A stretch of DNA of 64,000 nucleotides from Treponema sp. (GCA_017449285.1 JAFSJX010000022.1:57651-121650); one strand, 5' to 3'; counted from the first letter of the stretch, positions 32,137 through 42,414 are shown. Program-made: numbers and translations. The notes: generated from the sequence alone by a model not told the origin.

Positions 32137-34902
32137 ATGAAAAAAATTCTTTCGCTTATCATCGCAGTCTTTTCTCTTTCTGCCCTGTCAGCATTTTCTC
32201 CCGAAGACATTCATTCTTTCACGCTGGAAAACGGTATGCGCATCTTTGTGCTTTCCGATATGACTGCCGCGCCCGTAAGATTTGAACTTGCCATTGGAGC
32301 AGGATATTCGGCACAGACGGAGCGAACAGCAGGATTTTTTCCGTTGTATGCGCGGCTTTTAGGAGCAGAAATTTCCGCAGACACCGTGCGCATAATCAGA
32401 ACCGTTGCGCCGCAAGAAAGTGAATATGCCGTTATGGAACTCACTTCCTGCCTAAAGCCGCTTGCTTCCCACACGTTGAGCGATACCGCGTTACGCGCCG
32501 CCCTGAACCAAATGAAAACCGAAGTGACCGAATATGCGGGAAGCACAGCAGGATTTATCAACACGGCGATTGATGCGCGTATGTTTCCTGATGCGCCGTG
32601 GAAAGTTGAGAGCGGCGTGTATCCTGCCCTGTTCGGTTCGACAACAGTTTCTTCTGCGCGGTCAATTTTAAACGATATCGGCGCAAAATATTATACGCCG
32701 CAGAACACTATCCTCTATGTGAGCGGAAACATCACCGTTCAGGCGGCTTACGCGCTGGCGCAAAAGTATTTTGGCGATTTCAAAAAAAATGCGGTTTCCG
32801 ATACAAAAGAAGCCGCCGTTTCCCCCACCTCTCAGCGCAAATTTGTCCTTACTGACGATGATTTTTCGGCGGACATAACGCAGATTGTCCTGCAATACAA
32901 TCATATTTCTCTTGATGAGGCAGATTGTGCCGCCGCCGTGCTGAACAACGATTACGGCACATACAAAAAACGCCTTATCGCAGAAAAATCCCTTGCCATT
33001 TTGGGCGCAGAATATGTGAATGTGGCAAGCGCGCAACGATTCGGCTCTTCCCGCCTTATCATACAGTCGCTCATGGAAAAAACAAAAGCCTCGCCCTGCA
33101 CACAGGCAGAGACCTTTTTGCACCTGACGCAAGCGGACGACATTTTGACCACAGAAGAACTGCATTTTGCCCTGAACAGAATCAACGCTGAATTCAAAAA
33201 TCGCGCTGACGATTCATCTGCGCTCATGGAACTTTTAAGTGGCTGGACGGCACTTGTTCCCGCAGACAACGTAACAAGCCTGTTTTCCCGTTCACAGCGG
33301 CTTTCCGCAACGATTTCCGCTTCCCTGCTGGAATCATTTTTGCACACCCAAAAGCCATTCGTATTCGTGCTGGTAAATTCAAAACGATATGCCGCCTGTG
33401 CCAAAGAATTCCAAAAAGCAGGCTATCAAGTGATAACGCGCAAAAACGGCTCATGGTACACACAAGAACTGTACAAAAAGACGCTCGCACAAAAGCAAAC
33501 TGAGCCACAAAAAAAATCCGACAATCTCCAAGAAACCGACATTTTTAGCGCAGCAAAACGATTCATCGCAGAAAACAAAGCGCATTTTTCTTCGTTCACT
33601 CTTGCAAACGACATTCCCGTTGCCATAAAACGTACTCCCGGCGCAAAAACAACCGCTTTCGCGCTCACCATTCGAGGCGGAGAACTGCTGTTCGCAAAAG
33701 AAAGCCCCGGCTTATGCAGCGTACTGACCGATTCTCTTGCCGTAAATATCCGCAGAAACCTTGATACTCGTGCCGCACACGGAAGCATAACAGGCGACAC
33801 CAATGTGCGCGCAAAAACGTATGCCAGTTGCAGCGTACTGACCGTAACCTGCGCCACAGAAGAAGCCCCTGAATGTGCGCGCGCCATTGCCGAAGCCTTG
33901 ATTTACGGCGACATTACTCCCGCAATGGCAGACGGAGTTACCTACGATGAGCGCACCCAATGGCGAATCAAATCTGGTGCGGCAACATTCCAATTGCTCT
34001 GCTCTGCGATGCGCACGCTCTACGCAAAAGAACCGTATGCAAATCTTTTTGACGACACCAAGGATAAGCCCGTTCAAACTGATTTTACCCGCATTGCAGC
34101 CGCCTACCCTACCCTGCTCGATTCCAGCCGATTCTCACTTATTGTGGCAGGAGGCATTTCCAATTCTGATGCGCTCAAAACCACGCTGGAACAAACCTTC
34201 GGCTCGCTCAACACGCAAAAAGAAACCGCCTCAATTGATGCAACCGTACTCCAGCCGAAAATGCCCCGCCGCATAAAACGAATCCAATTGCGGCACTTAT
34301 TTTTAACCGATGTCAGCGCAGATAAGGCAGGTCCTCGCCCCGCAGTTCTTGTACCGACAAAAAATTTCAGCGACCCCGCGCTGTACTGCATTCCTTCCCC
34401 CGACCTTTCCGCCACGGACATCGCACTTTTCAACGCATTGCTCTACGAAATTGCCGCACGAATGCAGTCAAAACTGGAAGCAGAAATCACCATGAGAACC
34501 GATGTCGCCGATTATGATTTTCCGTTCGCAAGGCTCTATGCCCAAAACATCAAGCAGATTTCCAAAATTGATGCCGCCTACAAAGAAACGATTTCCGAAC
34601 TTGCCGAAGATTTGCAATCACTCGTCAATGCGGAAACAAGCGGCGTTATCAACACCGAAAAAGACCGTCTGCTTGCCACAATGGAAAATCGCTGGCTGAT
34701 GAACACGCTTTCCGCCACGGGAACGGCACTCGGAACGGCAGAACTGATGCAGACAGGCGCAACCTACGGAAACCCCGCACTCTACCTTGACCAATACGCC
34801 GCGATTGACACCGCAAAAGCCGAAGATTATTTTATCCTGATGCAATTTTATTTTTCAGACCTGCCCGATTTCCGCGTATATTCGATTGACTCAAAAAAAT
34901 AG
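32137..34902 (+). CDS. M16-like double-domain protein lacking the zinc motif
   Basis: 921 residues with signal peptide (LSLIIAVFSLSALSAFS). Two M16 peptidase-type repeats: the first opens FTLENGMRIFVLSDMTAAPVRF, the second FTLANDIPVAIKRTPGAKT, each with the family's inactive-type core and a YYTPQNTILYVSGN strand. The catalytic HxxEH expected after the AGAGYSAQ strand is absent (TERTAGFFPLYARLL instead), and the second half shows none either, so a peptidase activity is unlikely. It may be an envelope scaffold. It begins 7 bp after the GGDEF gene; its stop TAG adjoins a family B repeat. Confidence 0.82.
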   Translation: MKKILSLIIAVFSLSALSAFSPEDIHSFTLENGMRIFVLSDMTAAPVRFELAIGAGYSAQTERTAGFFPLYARLLGAEISADTVRIIRTVAPQESEYAVMELTSCLKPLASHTLSDTALRAALNQMKTEVTEYAGSTAGFINTAIDARMFPDAPWKVESGVYPALFGSTTVSSARSILNDIGAKYYTPQNTILYVSGNITVQAAYALAQKYFGDFKKNAVSDTKEAAVSPTSQRKFVLTDDDFSADITQIVLQYNHISLDEADCAAAVLNNDYGTYKKRLIAEKSLAILGAEYVNVASAQRFGSSRLIIQSLMEKTKASPCTQAETFLHLTQADDILTTEELHFALNRINAEFKNRADDSSALMELLSGWTALVPADNVTSLFSRSQRLSATISASLLESFLHTQKPFVFVLVNSKRYAACAKEFQKAGYQVITRKNGSWYTQELYKKTLAQKQTEPQKKSDNLQETDIFSAAKRFIAENKAHFSSFTLANDIPVAIKRTPGAKTTAFALTIRGGELLFAKESPGLCSVLTDSLAVNIRRNLDTRAAHGSITGDTNVRAKTYASCSVLTVTCATEEAPECARAIAEALIYGDITPAMADGVTYDERTQWRIKSGAATFQLLCSAMRTLYAKEPYANLFDDTKDKPVQTDFTRIAAAYPTLLDSSRFSLIVAGGISNSDALKTTLEQTFGSLNTQKETASIDATVLQPKMPRRIKRIQLRHLFLTDVSADKAGPRPAVLVPTKNFSDPALYCIPSPDLSATDIALFNALLYEIAARMQSKLEAEITMRTDVADYDFPFARLYAQNIKQISKIDAAYKETISELAEDLQSLVNAETSGVINTEKDRLLATMENRWLMNTLSATGTALGTAELMQTGATYGNPALYLDQYAAIDTAKAEDYFILMQFYFSDLPDFRVYSIDSKK

Positions 34903-34908
34903 CGCGGA

Positions 34909-35015
34909 GGGGAGAAGCCTCTCCCCTGGTTTCAGCCCGCGGGTTTCGACAGGCTCAACCAGCACGGTCTTCAACACACCCCTTTCTCCTGGGGCAACAA
35001 AAGCCCCAAGCCCCT
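34909..35015. repeat. GC-rich hairpin repeat, family B copy 3
   Basis: Lies between two convergent genes and reaches both stop codons within a few bases. Stem 1 is GGGGAGA-AGCC-TCTCCCC, a paired change relative to copies 1 and 2 (GGGGAAA/TTTCCCC). Stem 2 is TGGGGC-AACAAAA-GCCCCA. The dispersed palindrome GGTTTCGACAGGCTCAACC (34942-34960) is inserted in the middle. Probably a two-way terminator. Confidence 0.75.
34942..34960. repeat. Dispersed palindromic repeat, intergenic copy
   Basis: GGTTTCGACAGGCTCAACC, exact reverse complement of the copy inside alaS (14539-14557). Confidence 0.7.
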
Positions 35016-35610
35016 ACCAAAACACCGTATGCAACCGCTCGTCAAAAATATCAGTCGGCATATCGTCCAAAATCTGACATGGAAAACAGAATCCCGCAAG
35101 CGTAATATCCACTCCCGTCGCCTTTAGTCGCGCGATGAATCTGTCGTAAAAGCCCTTGCCTCGTCCCAGACGCTTTCCATCTTTTGTAAAGGCAAGCCCC
35201 GGCACAATCATCAGAATGCGTTTCCCCAAAAGCGATGAATCTACGGAAAGCATTTCCAGCGAAGGAATCGGTTCGCCTATCCCAAACGCACCGCGCTCAA
35301 TCTGGTCGCCAAACTGAAGCGTACCGTCCAAAAGATAAAAATTCATCTCGCTAGTACCAGAAATAACGCGCGGAAGCCCTACCTTTTTTCCCATCAAAAG
35401 CGCGCGATACAGCACGTCCGTACAGTCCGCCTCGTTTCCGTGGAACAGGTAGCCCAACACAATGTCTGCCCGCGCAAACGCATCGCTCTCCAGCACCATT
35501 TGCCGCGCGTCTGCCGAAGCCTGCACAAAATCCTGCGTGGCGCAGAACTCGCGCAGCACCGTCTTCATCTGAGCGCGCAACATTTTTTTCTGCTCGGGAA
35601 CAGTCGGCAC
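35014..35610 (-). CDS. 5-formyltetrahydrofolate cyclo-ligase
   Basis: Converts 5-formyl-THF to 5,10-methenyl-THF with ATP. 198 residues starting from GTG at 35610, chosen because GGAGG lies eight bases upstream; an in-frame ATG at 35685 directly follows a terminator T-run. Family signs: early basic KKMLRAQMKTVLREF, GYLFHGNEADCTDVL, and the ATP/folate loop KRLGRGKGFYDRFIA near the C-terminus. It ends with TAG inside the flanking repeat. A promoter TTGCCG-17-TTATCA may lie just upstream. Confidence 0.88.
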   Translation of the reverse strand: MPTVPEQKKMLRAQMKTVLREFCATQDFVQASADARQMVLESDAFARADIVLGYLFHGNEADCTDVLYRALLMGKKVGLPRVISGTSEMNFYLLDGTLQFGDQIERGAFGIGEPIPSLEMLSVDSSLLGKRILMIVPGLAFTKDGKRLGRGKGFYDRFIARLKATGVDITLAGFCFPCQILDDMPTDIFDERLHTVFW

Positions 35611-35696
35611 AGTAGATTCCTCCGTCAGTATCGGATTTACCTGATAATTTTGCAAAAAATTCCGCGGCAAGCACAGGAATGGCATTGTCCTAAAAT

Positions 35697-35729
35697 AAAA
35701 AAGACCTCATCGCTTGGACAAGGTCTTTT
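35697..35729 (-). terminator. Terminator of tRNA-Asn
   Basis: AAAAGACCT pairs with AGGTCTTTT around a 13-nt loop; on the minus strand a T-run follows directly after the tRNA 3' end. Confidence 0.85.
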
Positions 35730-35802
35730 CGGCTCCTGCTGGGCTTGAACCAGCGACACATGGATTAACAGTCCATTGCTCTACCAACTGAGCTAAGGAA
35801 CC
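35730..35802 (-). tRNA. tRNA-Asn (GTT)
   Basis: Acceptor stem GGTTCCT / AGGAGCC with G-U pair, discriminator G, D-arm with AGCTCAGTTGGTAGAGC, anticodon loop CTGTTAA giving GUU, T-arm with GGTTCAAGCC. CCA is not encoded. Confidence 0.96.
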
Positions 35803-35817
35803 ATAAAGTGTATATTG

Positions 35818-35846
35818 ATAATATGAAAAAACACATTTTTTGTCAA
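35818..35846 (-). promoter_or_regulatory. Promoter of tRNA-Asn
   Basis: Minus strand TTGACA (35841-35846), 17 bases, TATTAT (35818-35823), ending about 15 bp before the tRNA. Confidence 0.75.
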
Positions 35847-36002
35847 GTGCTGGAGCATGTTTTGTGTAAAAAAAAGCACAGGAATCACATTTTCATTTTC
35901 CTTTTTTTTTCTTAAATTCTTCCATTTTCCTTAAAACTTCGTTGATTTTACCGTATTTCTGGGTTATCCTTTAAGTATACTTTTTATGATGGGAGGTTCT
36001 TC

Positions 36003-38653
36003 ATGAAAGAACTCAACACTCACGCAAGGCTAAGAGAGGGGTATTTTTAACAGCCATCCTCAGTCTTAGCATCCTCTTTGGTGCCTGTTCAGACGCAACC
36101 GGCGATCCTGAAATCAGACTTCCTAACGGCAACAGCAATGCAAATGACTGGGACGGAGACGGACTTTCAAACACAGCCGAATTGAACGTATACCACACCA
36201 ATCCTTATGATGCCGACACCGATGGCGACGGGTTCAGCGACTACGATGAAGCGATGAATTTATTCAACACAACCACGAACAATTTCAACCCGCTGCTTGC
36301 GGACACGCCCGATATTCAAGTGGACATTTGCGGCACTCCGTCAATCACGCTGATAAAAACCGAAAACTACACTGGCGGCACCATTTCTGTTCCTGTAAAA
36401 ATAAAGAACAAGGGCAATGTTTCCTATGTCCTAAACAACATCATGCTTGAGGCATACAAAATCACCTATGACGGAAACAATGGGCAGAATTCCACTGCCG
36501 CAGTGAATCTGTATCCTACGACATCGAATGCCGCTGAACCGACGCTTTTGAACGCGACGATTTCCGCTGGCGGTGAAACAGGCGAAATAAAATTCTCTTC
36601 GGGACAACTTCCAGTCGCAGCCATTGAAGGTATCTTGAATGGTCTTATCGGTCTGAGAGTGGAAGTTTCTGCCATAAAGATTTCTTCCGAAGATACAAAA
36701 GACTTTACGAAAATCACTACCGCCGTCAATGCAAAAACCGCGCTTTTGACGGTCGATTACGGTCCGTGCTTTGATTCTACCAAAATGGTCATCGCGAAGT
36801 CGCTTCCAGAGACAAAAAGTTTTCAGGTTGCGACAAAACGAGTTCCCGTTTCGGAAAACAGCACCGCGCCGACATCTTTTAAGGACTTGTCGCTCACCGA
36901 AGCCCTTGCGGACTGTCTGCCGAATGTCGTTACCTATATAGAAGATGATAAGGGACACAAGATGATAAAGTCCGTGAATGGCGTTGAAGGCAAGTTCACG
37001 AACCCAGAGGGCATGGAAGGTGACTGGTTCATTGCCGTCGTGACATACGAAAACAGCATTGCCCAGGTAAAATACTACAGCCCCAGCAGCGAAGAGTACT
37101 ATTACAATACTGACGAAATCATCGTTCATGCGGAAGACAACATCACCGTCATGTACAGCGTCGATAAGGATGGTGACGGACTCAAGGACAATGAAGACCC
37201 GTATCCAACCATTTCTTCAGCCCTTTCAAACGCGCGCCTTGCAGAAATGAACATCAGCTACAAGCCGTTCAACAGTGCTTCCTATGACACGGGAAAGAAC
37301 ATCAACCTTGACTTCGGAATTATCGATTCAAAGGTGTTAAAAGACCTGGAGTGTGAGATTCTTAAACTCACTACATTTGACACAAGCGCGACAAACAGCG
37401 ATGGCTCAGGGCAGACGGTCTATGCATTCAACGCGGGAACTGTTCCCAGCTCGGCATTCACGCTCACGCCAAAACTTTCCTTCGGAAACGCGACCTTTGA
37501 GTACTACCTGATAAACGGCTGGGCAGCATACGATTCAAGCATAGAAGGCTTTACTGCATTCGGAAGCAAAGAGTATGCGGGTCTTACAAAGGAAGAATAT
37601 GACAACAAGATTCTCCTTTCCGCTTCCGCAAATGAAGACGGATCATTGCAATTTGATTCCCTTCCGATAGGAAAATTCAAGATTGCGCTCAAAGTGACTT
37701 CTTCCGATGGCTCAAAGCATGTTTGGTATGTCATGCGATTTGACGCTCCTCTTGAAGTTCCAAGCAATCCGCGGGCATCCCTCACCACAACGGACGGAGA
37801 TACCGCAACTGTCGCGCTTTCATGGGCAAAAACGACAGACACGAGGGCTACAAATGTCCTTGCCGTGAGATACCGCACCGAGCCACAGTCTTTTGTGCCT
37901 GACCACGACCTGATTGTAGCCGCCGAGAACAACAGCGGTGTTCAGACAAACCCAACGGAAGATCAGCTGTATCTGATTTTCCCGACAGACAGCAACACAA
38001 GCACAGACCAGATTGCATGGTCAAGCGGCTACTGGTACTGTTTCTTCACCTATCACAAAGACGCAAATACAAACGCATATTCCGTAAGCGACTTCAGCAC
38101 GCCTGTCAGTGCCATCTCGGAATTGCCGGCAACATTCTCTGTTTCGGCAAAATTCGAAAAACTCACCATTACAGATGACTTCGGCGATGGCGGGCACACA
38201 TTTGAGCTTGTATGGACAATCTGGAAGACATTGGATGACGGAACAGAAGAACTTGTCTGTGACCATACCGAAGAATGGGAAGGTGATTTTGACAACATTC
38301 GGGCGTCAAGTTGGTATTCTTTTGCCAACGAAGACGCAACGGCAACATTCGTAACCTTAGACAAGACGAAAAACCACACCCTTAATGTCCATATCCGTCT
38401 GCATGAATACGATGACCACGGCTCAGATGACGACATAGACAATGTGAACTTCGACTTGGTTTACGATGCTGAGACACAGACCTTGAAGTACGACCCGACA
38501 AAGCACAATACAGGAGCCGATTCGTTGAGTACTCTGACACCAGAAGAATTCACCTTCGGAACTCCAACTCAAGTCCGTTTCAATTTCGACACCAAGCCGG
38601 CAAACAAGAGCGTAAAAGGCTACTTTGACCTGACGGTTCTGTGGTCAAAATAA
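36003..38653 (+). CDS. Calcium-binding surface lipoprotein with a frameshifted signal peptide
   Basis: The strong ribosome site GGGAGG and ATG at 36003 open a 15-codon frame ending at TAA (36048-36050). The long reading frame is shifted by -1, has no ATG, GTG or TTG before 36182, yet encodes a perfect lipoprotein signal (LTAILSLSILFGAC). One extra T in the T5 run at 36044-36048, or a slip on TTT before TAA, would join them. The mature protein has thrombospondin type 3-like DxDGDGxxD repeats (DWDGDGLSNTAE, DTDGDGFSDYDE, DKDGDGLKDNED) and a fibronectin III-like domain near residue 540. It is likely surface exposed. Phase variation, recoding, recent mutation or a sequencing error are all possible. 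Confidence 0.75.
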
Positions 38654-38699
38654 GGTACTGGGGACTGTAGAAATGCAGCCCCCATTTATTCCCCAGTTA

Positions 38700-38728
38700 T
38701 TGACTAGGTTTTAAGGATAGTATATACT
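38700..38728 (+). promoter_or_regulatory. Promoter of the SGNH hydrolase gene
   Basis: TTGACT (38700-38705), 17 bases, TATACT (38723-38728). The -10 is part of the perfect palindrome ATAGTATATACTAT (38717-38730). Confidence 0.65.
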
Positions 38729-38761
38729 ATTTTGTGAATACCGCTTTTTTTAGAGGATGAT

Positions 38762-39391
38762 ATGTCACAAAAACGGATACTCTGCTTTGGAGACTCAAAT
38801 ACATGGGGGTACGCCCCCGGAATGAATGGGATTCCCCGCTACGATGAAGAAAATCGCTGGACTTCGCTCTTGCAGAAAAAACTGGGCGATGCATACAACA
38901 TAATTGAATTCGGGCTCTGCGGCTGTACCAGCGGATTTGCAAACAAAGTACACTGCGTAAATGCAAACGGCCGCGATTTGTATCCGTCCACACTGTTTGC
39001 AAGTCTTCCCGTAGACATCGTAATCATCATGCTGGGAACAAACGATCTGAAAACCGAACTAGGCTGGAAAAGCGGCGACACCGCAAAAAACCTTGACTTG
39101 CTTATAAGTGCTACCCACACGATTGCGCCCGGTACACGCATCATTCTTGCGACTCCTATAATCCTGCAGAAAGGCATAGAAACTGACGCAGAATTTGACG
39201 AAACTGCAATTGAAAAATCAATTTTGTGCGCAAAAGAAACAGCGGAACTTGCACGCAAGCGCAATATTCCGCTGTTCGATACAAACCAGTTTGTCCACGA
39301 ACTTGGCGCAGACGGCTGTCATTTTACCTCCTCCTCACACAAGGTGTTTTCTGAGGCAATGGCAGATTTTTTACTTCATATTGATGATTGA
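38762..39391 (+). CDS. SGNH-family esterase/acetylhydrolase
   Basis: 209 residues without a signal peptide, so cytoplasmic. Block I is CFGDSNTWGY with nucleophile Ser11, block II Gly in FGLCGCTSG, block III GTNDLKTELG and block V DGCHFTSSSH with catalytic Asp and His. Such enzymes remove acetyl or other acyl groups from sugars or lipids; the neighbouring pectate lyase would make pectin- or xylan-derived oligosaccharides possible substrates, an inference. The last 21 bp overlap the convergent phosphoglycerate mutase gene. Confidence 0.88.
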   Translation: MSQKRILCFGDSNTWGYAPGMNGIPRYDEENRWTSLLQKKLGDAYNIIEFGLCGCTSGFANKVHCVNANGRDLYPSTLFASLPVDIVIIMLGTNDLKTELGWKSGDTAKNLDLLISATHTIAPGTRIILATPIILQKGIETDAEFDETAIEKSILCAKETAELARKRNIPLFDTNQFVHELGADGCHFTSSSHKVFSEAMADFLLHIDD

Positions 39392-41035
39392 CTTGTCGTA
39401 GTCGCTCGGCGGCAGATAGCCCATCAAGTTCATCAAAGTTGCAGGCCAAGAGGAGATTCCAAGACCGTCGTTCAACTTGGTGTTGTCGTATTCGCCCTTG
39501 TACTCGGGGTCGTAGATAATGCCCGGAACGGGATTGAGCGAGTGGCTGGTCTTTGCCTTTGGCTCGCCAGACTTGTCGGTCTTTACGCTGCCGTCCTTTG
39601 CGTGTTCGTACATGTCGTCTGAGTTTCCGTGGTCAGCGGTAAGACAGAGAATGCCGCCCGCCTCGTCAATTGCGGCTTTGAGGCGACCCAACTGCAAGTC
39701 CATGCCCTCCATTGAGCAGACCACCGCATTGAATACGCCCGTGTGACCAACCATGTCGCCGTTGGGGTAGTTCAGGCGGATGTGGTCGTATTTGCCGCTC
39801 TTGATTGCCTCGATTACCTTGTCGGTGATTTCCGCGCACTTCATCCACGGACGCTGCTCAAAGGGAACCACGTCGCTTGGAACCTCGATATAGTCTTCCA
39901 GTTTTTCGTCAAATTTGCCCTGCTTGTTTCCGTTGAAGAAGTAGGTGACGTGTCCGTATTTCTGGGTTTCGCTGATAGCAAGCAGTTTTACGCCAGTCTT
40001 TGTGAGGTATTCGCCCATCGTGCGGTCGATGCTGGGCGGATTGACGAGGTACTGGGCGGGAACATGCGCGTCTCCGTCGTATTCCATCATGCCCGCATAT
40101 TCAACGCTTGGCACGCGCACACGGTCAAATGGCAGGTCGCCGCCCTTGGGTGTCTCAAATGCGCGGGTGATTTCCAAAGCGCGGTCGCCACGGAAGTTAA
40201 AGTAGATTACACTGTCGCCGTCTTCGATTGTGCCGCAAGGCTTTCCGTCTTTTGCGATTACAAACTCGTGCATGTCCTGGTCAAGAAGCCCCGCATTTTC
40301 CGCGCGGTAGGTTTCGATTGCCTTTGTGGCGGATTCAAATTTGCGTCCCTCACCCAAAACATGAGCCTTCCAGCCGCGCTCCACCATGCTCCAGTCTGCG
40401 TTGTAGCGGTCCATGGTCATAAACATACGTCCGCCGCCAGAAGCAATCTGGTAGTCCACGCCGCCAAAGCCCGCCAGGAATTCTTCCAGCGGAGTGATGT
40501 AGTTCAGGGCAGAAGTGGGGTCAACATCGCGTCCGTCAAGCAAAGCGTGGACGCGGAGTTTTTTAACGCCATCTTTTGAAGCCTGTGTAATCATCGCCTT
40601 TAAGTGGTCGATGTGGGAGTGGACATTTCCGTCAGAAACCAGACCGATAAAGTGCAGGGTTCCATTTTTGTCCTTTACGTTTTTGACCAGTTTTTTCCAT
40701 GTGTCGGCGGCGAACATTGAGCCGTTTGCGATTGACTCGCCAACCAGTTTTGCACCCTGAGCAAAGACGCGGCCGCAGCCCATCGCATTGTGTCCGACCT
40801 CGCTGTTTCCCATGTCGTCATCGCTGGGGAGACCGACTGCCGTTCCGTGCGCCTTCAATTTTGTGTGGGGGCAGTTTGCCGTGAACCAGTCCAAATACTT
40901 CATTCTGGCGGCCTTAACTGCGTCTCCGTCCTCGTATTTGCCGTATCCAACGCCGTCCATAATCACCAGAACGACCGGACCACGCCTACCTTTCCAGTTT
41001 GGATTTTTTTCCAATACATGCATTGTGTCTGCCAT
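39371..41035 (-). CDS. gpmI: 2,3-bisphosphoglycerate-independent phosphoglycerate mutase
   Basis: Interconverts 3- and 2-phosphoglycerate in glycolysis using two Mn(2+). 554 residues of the alkaline-phosphatase fold: VVLVIMDGVGYG (metal Asp), DDDMGNSEVGHNAMG (phosphoserine nucleophile), LDGRDVDPTSAL, NYPNGDMVGHTG and TADHGNSDDM (metal ligands). It is slightly longer than typical GpmI (about 510), with extra residues near the C-terminus (HAKDGSVKTDKSGEPKAK). AGAGGAG sets the start at 41035. Last gene of the left-going operon with the pectate lyase and ABC transporter. Confidence 0.94.
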   Translation of the reverse strand: MADTMHVLEKNPNWKGRRGPVVLVIMDGVGYGKYEDGDAVKAARMKYLDWFTANCPHTKLKAHGTAVGLPSDDDMGNSEVGHNAMGCGRVFAQGAKLVGESIANGSMFAADTWKKLVKNVKDKNGTLHFIGLVSDGNVHSHIDHLKAMITQASKDGVKKLRVHALLDGRDVDPTSALNYITPLEEFLAGFGGVDYQIASGGGRMFMTMDRYNADWSMVERGWKAHVLGEGRKFESATKAIETYRAENAGLLDQDMHEFVIAKDGKPCGTIEDGDSVIYFNFRGDRALEITRAFETPKGGDLPFDRVRVPSVEYAGMMEYDGDAHVPAQYLVNPPSIDRTMGEYLTKTGVKLLAISETQKYGHVTYFFNGNKQGKFDEKLEDYIEVPSDVVPFEQRPWMKCAEITDKVIEAIKSGKYDHIRLNYPNGDMVGHTGVFNAVVCSMEGMDLQLGRLKAAIDEAGGILCLTADHGNSDDMYEHAKDGSVKTDKSGEPKAKTSHSLNPVPGIIYDPEYKGEYDNTKLNDGLGISSWPATLMNLMGYLPPSDYDKSIINMK

Positions 41036-41061
41036 ATATATCTCCTCTAAATTAATAGCCA

Positions 41062-42414
41062 TTATATTCCGAACTTTTGCTTCCAGCCAGCAAATCGTTT
41101 CAGCGTCGTGTTTGGGGTTGTTACCGTATATCCATATCCGTTGCGTCGTTCCTTCGACATATCATTATACGTCTCGCAATATTTACATCCTCGGTCACAC
41201 CAAATCGGCGTGTTCACTTCGGGATACGTTCCCTGAATCGGCTTTCTCGCTCCTGTTACCACGTCAAACGAACTGTCCAGCGCGTAAAATCTTGCCCACA
41301 AATCCGAGGCAGAAGCATCATCGACCATTTTCCGCTCATAATCATAGTAGCGTCCGTTCAAAGTTTCGCCCGAACAGGGAATCGAAACAATCTTCTTTCC
41401 GTGAATCCGAACGTCATCGCAGTCAAACCATTTGCAAGCGGCGACAATTGCTTTTTTCATCTTATCGGACGGGTCATCATCTTCCATCAACAAATTAACG
41501 ACCTTGGCAGACTCACTCGTACAGACTGACGGCGGCTCAAATTCTCTTGCCCAGACCGGCTGTAATGTGTCATGGCTGTGCTGCTGACACCATGCGGTAA
41601 GGATTTTCGTTCCGTCTTTTAAAGTGAGCGTAATCTGAGTCTTTAAAATACATTCGACGCCTTTGGTATATGCGTCAGCCGCTTTGGTACGCATTTCGGC
41701 TGGAAACACGCCGTACAAATCATCGTCGCGGGAAATATTCCGCAGAGTTCGGAGCGTTTCGGACATCACATCATCATTGTAGGTAATCGCATATACGTCT
41801 GCGCCCGTAAAACCGCCAGAGACAGGATGCTGCGCGTTTAAAATCCACTGCAATGCGCGAACCGCACAATCAAGATACCTCTTTTTAGGAACTTGTTTAT
41901 ACACTTGCGCAAGATATTTTATCTGTGAAAAAATATTTCCGTTGTCAATCGTGCTTCCGTTGGAATCCGTTTTTTTCTGATATGTGACCGGGGCAACAGA
42001 TTTGTTCGCTTTTTGCAAATCAACCAGTTCCTGCAATGAGAATTTCCGCTGAAAATCAAGATTTTTCGCCCAGCCACCATCAGGATTTTGCAAATAAATC
42101 ATATTCTCGGCAAATCCCAGAATCTGTTCCTCGTCATACAATTCCCACGGCGGAATGGAATTCGGATACTGATAGCGCGCGTGATTAAAGCCGTCTCCAA
42201 AATCGGCGATACTGATTTTTATATAATGCACGGAGACCTTTGCGTTAAATTCGGCAACCGCTTCTTTTGTCACCGTAACGTCAGAAACACCTGAATCGGC
42301 AGCATCTTTCGCACAGGAACTCATCAGAAGCAGACACAGCGCACAAAGAACAATCAGTCCTCCGCTGCTTTCTTTTATCTGCCCTCTTTTTTTTGCATGC
42401 ATTATGTCTGGCAT
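41062..42414 (-). CDS. Pectate lyase, family PL10, lipoprotein
   Basis: 450 residues. Signal with lipobox (LCLLLMSSC) anchors it to the envelope. The (alpha/alpha)3-type catalytic domain shows PL10 signatures: QNPDGGWAKNLDFQ, TIDNGNIFSQIKYLAQVY, TAWCQQHSHDTLQPVWAREF and the late CDRGCKYCETYNDM. It cleaves polygalacturonate by beta-elimination, making unsaturated oligogalacturonides. This points to pectin use. It lies 10 bp after the ABC ATPase gene and 26 bp before gpmI. AGGG precedes the ATG at 42414. Confidence 0.9.
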   Translation of the reverse strand: MPDIMHAKKRGQIKESSGGLIVLCALCLLLMSSCAKDAADSGVSDVTVTKEAVAEFNAKVSVHYIKISIADFGDGFNHARYQYPNSIPPWELYDEEQILGFAENMIYLQNPDGGWAKNLDFQRKFSLQELVDLQKANKSVAPVTYQKKTDSNGSTIDNGNIFSQIKYLAQVYKQVPKKRYLDCAVRALQWILNAQHPVSGGFTGADVYAITYNDDVMSETLRTLRNISRDDDLYGVFPAEMRTKAADAYTKGVECILKTQITLTLKDGTKILTAWCQQHSHDTLQPVWAREFEPPSVCTSESAKVVNLLMEDDDPSDKMKKAIVAACKWFDCDDVRIHGKKIVSIPCSGETLNGRYYDYERKMVDDASASDLWARFYALDSSFDVVTGARKPIQGTYPEVNTPIWCDRGCKYCETYNDMSKERRNGYGYTVTTPNTTLKRFAGWKQKFGI

